Part shown: one piece after another, positions 29,366 through 35,358 of the stretch
Layout of the letters: each line of letters opens with the position of its first letter
How positions within the stretch are numbered: position 1 is the stretch's first letter
NCBI GenBank assembly: GCA_023253295.1
Contig: JALRGZ010000252.1
Span: 1 to 35,358 of the forward strand
DNA: 35,358 bases
Direction: 5' to 3'
Source of the DNA: Flavobacterium sp.
GTDB lineage: Bacteria > Bacteroidota > Bacteroidia > Flavobacteriales > Flavobacteriaceae
The notes under the pieces: generated by a model
What the model saw: the letters and a program-made list of their open reading frames with translations, nothing else
Database searches by the model: none
What the model was told of the DNA's origin: nothing
Position numbers and translations under genes: made by a program

Positions 29366-30958
29366 TTACATTCTAACAAGGTTCATCAATACCACATCAT
29401 TTTCATTAATGTCAAAATCCTTGTTATAACTTCCATCTGAACCAATTGTTATTATTTCTGTGGCAATAGGATTACCGTTATTTTTTTCTTTAAGCGCATT
29501 TACTTGTTGTTTTGTTAACTGGCGTGGTTTTCCCATTGCTAAATAATCCGTATAGGCATCATTAACTTTGTAACCTACTTTGTATATCTCTAAATGATAA
29601 TTCCCTTTTTCAAGTCCTGCCAATTGAACTTTCACACTACCTTTAGGTTTCGAGGGTAAATCTTTTATATAATACTGTTGATTATTAGTAGATTCTGGTA
29701 AAGTATACGTAAAATCCCAAAATAAGAGCTGCATATTTCCATTTGCGCTTTTGGTAGCCCAAGAAGAGTCATCTGTATTTTTAAGTTCAGTTTTTCCCAA
29801 TTTATTCAAATAATCATATGCGAAATAAGCTGCTTTTTTTATTCCTTGGGTATTCATCAAGCCAAATCCTCCATGAAAAGGGGTAAATCTTGGTCCCGGT
29901 TCTTCAAAAATATCGGTAAATACCCAATAGGACATTGAGTTAGCAGCATTCCCCACTTGTTTTAATTTTTGAAGAATATAAGCTGCCGAATGGTAACTAT
30001 CATGAAAAGGGTCGGCTGGAGTGTAAGACGAACTCCATTCGGTATAATGCAATTCTAAATTAGGTTTTGTTGATGTTGCAATTTCTTTTCTTGATTGCAA
30101 TACATCACCACTTACCGCACCATTATTTTTGCTTAATGCAGTTCCTCCTTGTCCAAACTCATCTAAAAATCCTTGTGTAACTCCGTAAGAATGTGTGCTG
30201 ATAAAATCAATCGGCACCTTGTTTTTTTCGCAAAAATCAATCATCTCACTTTCCCAAGCAGCACCTGCTGTACCTGGTCCACCTACTTTGTAAGATGGAT
30301 TTACACTTTTTACAGCTCTGGCTGTGTATTCATAAAGTTTAAAATAGTCAGCTTGCGTGCCTGTCCAGAAACCTGGAGACAAATTAGGTTCGTTCCACAC
30401 TTCAAAATACCAGGTTTTCACTTCTTCTTCACCGTAACGCGCTGTAAAATGTTGAATTAGATTACGAATTAAATCTTCCCATTTTTTATAATCTTTTGGT
30501 GGAGTTACATTCCCTTTCCACCAAAAAACAGTCTTGCTGCCACTTGCTAATCTGGATGGCATAAATCCTAATTCTACAAATGGTTTCACATTAATACTTA
30601 ACAAAAAATCATACAATGCATCAATATATTGGTAGTTGTATTCCGGATTTCCTTTATTATCTTCAGTATAAACAGCCATATCATCAGTCAACAAACCATG
30701 CATCCTAATATATTTAAAATCACAGTCTTTTTTTGTCTGAGTTAATTGTTGTTGCCAATCAGCACGTAAACCTTCATTAGCTCTACCCGCTCCCACACAC
30801 TCTTTGAACATTGTATTAATCCCTCCTATAGAATTATTATAATCGACTTTAATAATCCTTTCACTATACATGCTAATTTTACCTTTCTTGGTTTGTCCAA
30901 AAGTTAGACTACCAGAAAGTATTGCCATGCTTACTATTAATAAAAATTTTATCTTCAT
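29366..30958 (-). CDS. GH39 glycosidase (beta-xylosidase-like)
   Basis: Signal peptide; RYGEEEVKTWYFEVWNEPNLSPGFWTGTQADYFKLYEYTARAVKSVNPSYKVGGPGTAGAAW, FISTHSYG, LHYTEWSSSYTPADPFHDSYHSAAYILQ. Confidence 0.88.
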   Translation of the reverse strand: MKIKFLLIVSMAILSGSLTFGQTKKGKISMYSERIIKVDYNNSIGGINTMFKECVGAGRANEGLRADWQQQLTQTKKDCDFKYIRMHGLLTDDMAVYTEDNKGNPEYNYQYIDALYDFLLSINVKPFVELGFMPSRLASGSKTVFWWKGNVTPPKDYKKWEDLIRNLIQHFTARYGEEEVKTWYFEVWNEPNLSPGFWTGTQADYFKLYEYTARAVKSVNPSYKVGGPGTAGAAWESEMIDFCEKNKVPIDFISTHSYGVTQGFLDEFGQGGTALSKNNGAVSGDVLQSRKEIATSTKPNLELHYTEWSSSYTPADPFHDSYHSAAYILQKLKQVGNAANSMSYWVFTDIFEEPGPRFTPFHGGFGLMNTQGIKKAAYFAYDYLNKLGKTELKNTDDSSWATKSANGNMQLLFWDFTYTLPESTNNQQYYIKDLPSKPKGSVKVQLAGLEKGNYHLEIYKVGYKVNDAYTDYLAMGKPRQLTKQQVNALKEKNNGNPIATEIITIGSDGSYNKDFDINENDVVLMNLVRM

Positions 30959-31038
30959 ATTTTATTTATTTAAATAAAATTTGAGAAAAGATTGTTTCTT
31001 TCTCTCCTATTAATTCTAACAAACTAATATTTATAGCT

Positions 31039-31079
31039 AAAAAAATTAAACCAGGGAGACCATTAAAACTCCCCAGTTT
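31039..31079 (-). terminator. Intrinsic terminator-like hairpin within the predicted leader upstream of the GH39 operon
   Basis: Minus-strand RNA AAACTGGGGAG-TTTTAATGGT-CTCCCTGGTTT, 11 bp with two G-U wobbles, then AATTTTTTT. Confidence 0.65.
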
Positions 31080-31370
31080 AAAAACTAACCACAAGTTTGT
31101 ATTTTTATTCTTTTGAATATCTTATCTATCTTCAGATATTAATCTATATTATGTTTCAAACATTAAACGCAAACACAATAAAGTCAAGAAGACCAATCAA
31201 TTTTATTCAGTTTACAAATATTTTATTGTTTTATACCATTGATTACTTACTTCATTTCTAAATATGTTTATGAAATTTTCTCAAAAACACTTATAATTAA
31301 TAATTTCACATATAATCACGCTATTAATTATATTAAATATTTTAAAGAATGCTTTATTTTTAATTATCAT

Positions 31371-31398
31371 TATTAATACATGTATTAACTATGACAAA
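31371..31398 (-). promoter_or_regulatory. Predicted promoter elements (TTTG at -33, weak TA-starting -7) for the GH39-led transcript
   Basis: ATTTGT-N10-ACATG-N6-TA on the minus strand, identical spacing to the susC promoter (ATTTGT-N10-ACATG-N6-TA); the -7 box otherwise matches consensus poorly. Confidence 0.45.
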
Positions 31399-31430
31399 TA
31401 TCTATAAAACATCAATACTTGAAGGTGTCC

Positions 31431-31462
31431 TTTTGTATCAAAACACTATCTCATATGTTGCA
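31431..31462 (-). promoter_or_regulatory. Candidate HTCS operator, copy 2 (GH39 operon)
   Basis: TTTTGTATCAAAACACTATCTCATATGTTGCA, 27/32 identical to 12713-12744, 33 bp from the TTTG box. Confidence 0.65.
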
Positions 31463-31835
31463 ATTTTAGTCCTAAAACAGTTTTACCTTATATTTTCCCG
31501 GAAGAAATGAAAATTATAGATGTGCTAATTCAATATACAGTTGAGACAAGAATATTCACAATGAAATGAATACTTAATCTAACTTTTAGCATATACTGTT
31601 GGTATAAAAATTACAAAAAAAAATAGTGAAGGAATTAAAATATTTACGACTATTACACATTTATTAAATCATCAAACACATACCATATTATCAATTTCCC
31701 TCATTTAAATATTTTATTTATCCTAAATTTAAAATAACAATCAATTGTTCTTTTTTATATATTTTGGGTGCAATATTATTTCATCGACAGAAAAGAATTT
31801 TCAAGTAATTCCTAAATAAAAAGAGTTGTCTACAC

Positions 31836-31853
31836 TATACCCGAAAGAGCATA
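31836..31853 (+). promoter_or_regulatory. HipB operator-like repeat 1
   Basis: TATACCCGAAAGAGCATA; half-site TATACC matches the perfect copy at 31917. Confidence 0.6.
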
Positions 31854-31875
31854 ATTAAATCCAAATTATTATTTT

Positions 31876-31893
31876 TATACCCGAAATAGCATT
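31876..31893 (+). promoter_or_regulatory. HipB operator-like repeat 2
   Basis: TATACCCGAAATAGCATT; 40 bp after repeat 1. Confidence 0.6.
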
Positions 31894-31916
31894 GTTTTGT
31901 TTTTTTTTATTATATT

Positions 31917-31934
31917 TATACCAGAAAAGGTATA
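31917..31934 (+). promoter_or_regulatory. HipB operator-like repeat 3 (perfect dyad)
   Basis: TATACC-AGAAAA-GGTATA, perfect inverted repeat 41 bp after repeat 2 and ending 3 bp before the hipB ATG. Confidence 0.68.
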
Positions 31935-31937
31935 ACC

Positions 31938-32141
31938 ATGGATTCATTACGATTATTTGTAAAACAAAAGCGCAAAGAATTAAAACTGACACAGGAAGAG
32001 TTAGCATCAAATGCTGGTGTAGGTCTGCGTTTTGTTCGTGATTTGGAACAAGGAAAAAAAACACTTCGTTTAGACAAAGTAAATGATGTTTTAGCATTAT
32101 TTGGAAAAGAAGTTGGTGTAATTGATAAAATCCATGAATAA
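31938..32141 (+). CDS. hipB: HipB-like XRE-family antitoxin/repressor
   Basis: 67-aa HTH protein VKQKRKELKLTQEELASNAGVGLRFVRDLEQGKKTLRLDKVNDVLALFGKEVGV. Confidence 0.87.
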   Translation: MDSLRLFVKQKRKELKLTQEELASNAGVGLRFVRDLEQGKKTLRLDKVNDVLALFGKEVGVIDKIHE

Positions 32142-32476
32142 TGGCACGTCAGGCAAAAATATATTTTCAGGATAAATTAGCAGGATATCTAGTCGAAGGA
32201 GATAATGGGTATTTATTTAATTATGACCCAGTATATCTTGAAAGTAACAATCCAAAACCCATTAGTTTAACGATACCAATTTCAAAACATATTTATCACA
32301 GTAAGGTGTTATTTCCATTTTTTGATGGTTTAATTCCTGAAGGCTGGTTGCTGAATATTGGCGAAAAACATTGGAAGCTAAATCCACGTGATCGATTTGA
32401 ACTATTACTTAATTTATGCAGAGACACTATAGGAGCGGTTTCTGTTTATCCAATGGAGGAGAAGAATCATGGCTAA
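32141..32476 (+). CDS. hipS: HipS-like protein (HipA N-subdomain 1 as a separate protein)
   Basis: 111 aa similar to the HipA N-terminal domain: AGYLVEGDNGYLFNYDPVYLESNNPKPISLTIPISKHIYHSKVLFPFFDGLIPEGWLLNI...DTIGAVSVYP; start overlaps the hipB stop (TAATG). Confidence 0.85.
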   Translation: MARQAKIYFQDKLAGYLVEGDNGYLFNYDPVYLESNNPKPISLTIPISKHIYHSKVLFPFFDGLIPEGWLLNIGEKHWKLNPRDRFELLLNLCRDTIGAVSVYPMEEKNHG

Positions 32477-33395
32477 TTGTTTGTTTTGCTATCAAGCCCT
32501 TGAAACAGGGGAATATCACACTAATTGTTCAAAGATTTTTTTTGGAACATCCCAAGTACCAATTCTTGAATTAGATAAAGAGGAGTTAAATAAATTAGCT
32601 CAAATTACTGTAAATGAACGATTGGCATTAACTGGTGTACAACCCAAAATATCATTAAGCTTAAACGGAGAAAAAGGAAATAAACGATTAACATTAGTTG
32701 GTTTATGGGGCGATTATATTCTGAAACCGCAGTCTCCTGATTTTTCTTTTATACCAGAAACAGAAGATCTAACAATGCATTTAGCAAAACTATTTAAAAT
32801 CGAAACCGCTGCACATGCTTTAATTAGAACTTCAACCGGCGAATTGGCATATATTACGAAACGTTTTGACCGTTTAAAAAAAAATAAAATTCACGTAGAA
32901 GATTTATGCCAACTATCTGAGTTATTGACGGAACAGAAATACAAAAGCTCCTACGAACGTGCAGGTAAAATTATCAGTCAATATGCAACCAATTCAGGTT
33001 TAGATGTAATCAAATATTTTAGATTAGTATTATTTTCTTTTTTAACAGGCAATAACGATATGCATTTGAAAAATTTCTCATTAATGCATACAGATAAAGG
33101 TATTTTGTTTTCACCGGCTTACGACCTTTTGAATGTAAACCTTATTTATCCCGAAGACAAAGAAGACCTTGCTTTAACTTTGGGAGGTCGTAAACGAAAA
33201 ATAAAGCACTCCGATTTTGACCGATTTGCTGAAAGTTTAGGAATTTCCAAGATTGTTCGTAATAATATCAATAAAGACTTTTTAAAACAGATTGACAAAG
33301 TCCCCGATTTTATAAACAGAAGTTTTTTACCAAAAGAATACAAAGAAGAATACATTAAAATTTTCAACCATAAAATAAAACAGATTGAATTGTAA
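32469..33395 (+). CDS. hipT: HipT-like serine/threonine kinase toxin (HipA C-terminal core)
   Basis: TGVQPKISLSLN loop, YILKPQSPDF, YITKRFDRL, FLTGNNDMHLKNFSL (catalytic loop), FSPAYDLLNV (metal-binding); 8-bp overlap with hipS. Confidence 0.87.
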   Translation: MANCLFCYQALETGEYHTNCSKIFFGTSQVPILELDKEELNKLAQITVNERLALTGVQPKISLSLNGEKGNKRLTLVGLWGDYILKPQSPDFSFIPETEDLTMHLAKLFKIETAAHALIRTSTGELAYITKRFDRLKKNKIHVEDLCQLSELLTEQKYKSSYERAGKIISQYATNSGLDVIKYFRLVLFSFLTGNNDMHLKNFSLMHTDKGILFSPAYDLLNVNLIYPEDKEDLALTLGGRKRKIKHSDFDRFAESLGISKIVRNNINKDFLKQIDKVPDFINRSFLPKEYKEEYIKIFNHKIKQIEL

Positions 33396-33420
33396 TTAAA
33401 TTTTTGTTTCTATATTTTTA

Positions 33421-34719
33421 CACTAGTGTCCACTTAAAATAAGTTGAAAACCAGCTGGTTAATATTATGTTCATTGACATTATTGTAATCTGATTTCATA
33501 AGTAATTCATTTATAGATGTTTTATCGAGTAATGATGCGGATAAAATTTGTAAAATTTCGTAAGTAGAACGATTGATTTTTAAATCTTTTGAGATTATAG
33601 AAACTAAACAGTAAGTTATAATTGCTACATTAATTTGGATCCGAACAGCATTTTCTGTTGTCCCCCAAAAGGTCTTAACTTTTAGGTGTTGTTTTATCCA
33701 TTTAAAGAACAATTCAACTTGCCATCTTTGTTTGTAAAGTAATGCGATATCCTCAGCGGATAATTCAAAATTATTTGTCAAAAAGACCAACGTCTTTTTA
33801 TTTTCACAATCGAAAAATTTCACTTTTCGCATCTTTTCTGGATAATCTTTCGAAGTATAAAAACCTTCTATTTTTCCAATTTGGTCATATTTAATCCCCG
33901 TTGTTTTGTCAACTTTTTGAGAATACATTCTTTTGAATTTTACATTAGATTTTGCTCTAACTACAAAGTAAGCATTAGCTTTTGTAATGCGAAAAAGTCG
34001 TTCATAATCAACATACGCTCGGTCAAAAATGTAATAGGCAAATGGCTCATAATCTATAACATCCATTGCGTTAACATCGTGCACATTTGCCTCTGTAATA
34101 TGGATAAATACAGGGATCTGTGTGTTAATATCAAAAAGAGTGTGCAACTTTATTCCAGCTTTGGTTTTCGGAAATGAGCCCAACAAAACACGCTCAAACA
34201 TAGGTCTATTGTTGAAGAGTCAAAGGCATAAATATTACCTTTAATTTCAAAAGTATCATTGCTGTTTTTATCTTGAGCAATTAATATTAAGTGATTAGCA
34301 AACTCCTCAAATATTTTAAAATTGCGATTTTCATTAGCCTTGGATAAATTGCTACGAGTTACGTTTTTGCCAAATCCTAAATGATATGATTTTGATTGAT
34401 GTGCTTCTATAACAATTATCAAATCTCTTAAACTTTCTCTAGCCGAAAGTTGACCAAAAATCATACATAATAATTGATTCCAACAAGTAAAATGTTTGAC
34501 CGATTTATTGCCTAAATATTTAGCTGCTAACCTATCAAAAACACGCTGTGGCAGAAATTCAACCAATTGAGAGAAAACATATTTACCCTGATTCATATTC
34601 GTAATGTTGAATTACGAACATAATAATCATTTCAAATCGTCACGCTCAAAAATGACTCTTAAAATACAGATTTACAATAATTTCAAAGAACTTATTTTAT
34701 TTTTTAGTGGACACTAGTG
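33421..34719 (-). mobile_element. IS4-family-like insertion sequence with terminal inverted repeats
   Basis: Left end CACTAGTGTCCACTTAAAATAAG, right end TTATTTTTTAGTGGACACTAGTG; outer 14 bp CACTAGTGTCCACT perfectly inverted; encloses both transposase ORFs. Exact tip is ambiguous because CACTAGTG is itself palindromic. Confidence 0.85.
33434..34596 (-). pseudogene. IS4-type transposase (DUF4372 N-terminus + DDE domain), split by a frameshift near 34165-34168
   Basis: ORF 34596-34150 (FSQLVEFLPQRVFDRLAAKYLGNKSVKHFTCWNQLLCMIFGQLSARESLRDL...YAFDSSTIDLCLSVFCWAHFRKP) continues in another frame as KTKAGIKLHTLFDINTQIPVFIHITEANVHDVNAMD...YKQRWQVELFFKWIKQHLKVKTFWG (ORF 34201-33434). One extra A in CGAAAACC restores FRKTKAGIKLHT. 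Confidence 0.85.
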
Positions 34720-34756
34720 CTGTTTTTTATTAAAAAAAATAACTTTTCATAAAATA

Positions 34757-34789
34757 TTGACTATTAAAGTGTTAAATTTAATATCTTTT
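34757..34789 (+). promoter_or_regulatory. Predicted promoter (TTG-N22-TATCTTTT)
   Basis: TTG at 34757-34759 and TATCTTTT at 34782-34789, 31 bp before the ATG at 34820. Confidence 0.4.
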
Positions 34790-34819
34790 AAAAATTAACC
34801 CTTAAATACAAAATTTATT

Positions 34820-35358
34820 ATGAAACAGAACAGAATTTTAGTATTTGGATCGTTAATAATTTTAACCCTCCTGATGAGCTTAAATATTCAGGCTCAAGAA
34901 GAACCTCAAACTGTCTACATTACTCTGACAACCATGCATCGAAATTTAGATGCTGACAGGAAAGAATGGATGAAAGTAGAACAGGAATTTTTTGACAAAG
35001 TAACAAGCAAAAATGATCTTATCATTGGTTCAGATGTACTGACACATTATTTCACAGAAAACAGCTCGGACATTTTACACGTTTCAGCTTACAAAACATG
35101 GGAAGATATTGAAAAATCAGAAAAAACAACAGATGATTTAATCAAACAAGGCTGGCCTGACGAAAAAGAGAGAAAAGCATTTTTTGAAAAGTACAGAAGT
35201 TTTTACACTCCCATGCACTCTGACGAGATTTACATTTCAGTACTGGAACCTAAAATGCTTGAAAACCCATCCAAAGAGCCTATGGTAGTTTATGTACGAA
35301 AATCGCAAATGGCATCTAGAAAATTAAATGATGAACTCAAAGTGTACAATGACAAAAT
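34820..35358 (+). CDS. Secreted protein of unknown function, C-terminus cut by window edge
   Basis: ATG at 34820: MKQNRILVFGSLIILTLLMSLNIQAQEEPQTVYITLTTMHRNLDADRKEWMKVEQEFFDKVTSKNDLIIGSDVLTHYFTENSSDILHVSAYKTWEDIEKSEKT...; open to the window end; signal peptide ending AQA. Confidence 0.8.
   Translation, partial: MKQNRILVFGSLIILTLLMSLNIQAQEEPQTVYITLTTMHRNLDADRKEWMKVEQEFFDKVTSKNDLIIGSDVLTHYFTENSSDILHVSAYKTWEDIEKSEKTTDDLIKQGWPDEKERKAFFEKYRSFYTPMHSDEIYISVLEPKMLENPSKEPMVVYVRKSQMASRKLNDELKVYNDK

Noticed and set aside
15974-30460. Numerous short plus-strand ORFs antisense to PUL genes (e.g. 18238-18498, 24372-24668, 30173-30460)
   Set aside because: All overlap well-supported CDS on the other strand and read as chance frames.
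31048-31079. Hairpin at 31048-31079 as a plus-strand terminator
   Set aside because: On the plus strand the two non-Watson-Crick positions become C-A mismatches and there is no plus-strand T tract; it only works for minus-strand RNA.
31836-31934. Three spaced repeats considered as a mini CRISPR array
   Set aside because: 18-bp dyad-like repeats with AT-rich spacing directly upstream of an XRE repressor fit operators; no cas genes seen.
31855-32097. 80-aa minus-strand ORF
   Set aside because: Antisense to hipB and its operator region; composition typical of a spurious frame.
33146-33367. 73-aa minus-strand ORF
   Set aside because: Fully antisense to the hipT kinase core.
31938-33395. Functional link between the hip operon and the PUL
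   Set aside because: Separated by about 900 bp of non-coding DNA, divergent orientation, no shared regulatory motif; adjacency is probably incidental.

Overview
The window looks like Bacteroidota (Flavobacterium-like) DNA dominated by one minus-strand polysaccharide utilization locus (PUL), about 1-31,470. Its enzyme set fits complete xyloglucan breakdown: GH74 (partial, with a beta-trefoil and a T9SS tail), two GH5 paralogs (one with a BACON domain), an IPT/TIG surface glycan-binding lipoprotein, SusD, SusC, a hybrid two-component regulator (HTCS), GH42, a SASA/CE20-like acetylesterase, GH95, GH3, GH31 with PA14, and GH39. Downstream on the plus strand are a tripartite hipB-hipS-hipT (split HipA) toxin-antitoxin operon, an IS4-type insertion sequence with a frameshifted transposase, and the start of a secreted protein of unknown function. 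Main non-coding observations: (i) a 32-bp element (27/32 identical) upstream of both susC and the GH39 operon, each copy exactly 33 bp from a TTTG box, which I propose is the HTCS operator; (ii) an intrinsic-terminator-like hairpin inside the predicted ~400-nt leader of the GH39 operon, implying attenuation or a ~325-nt small RNA; (iii) three near-identical operator-like repeats at 40-41 bp spacing upstream of hipB; (iv) three consecutive hairpins filling the GH5-GH74 intergenic gap. All assignments come from reading the sequence; no database search was run.
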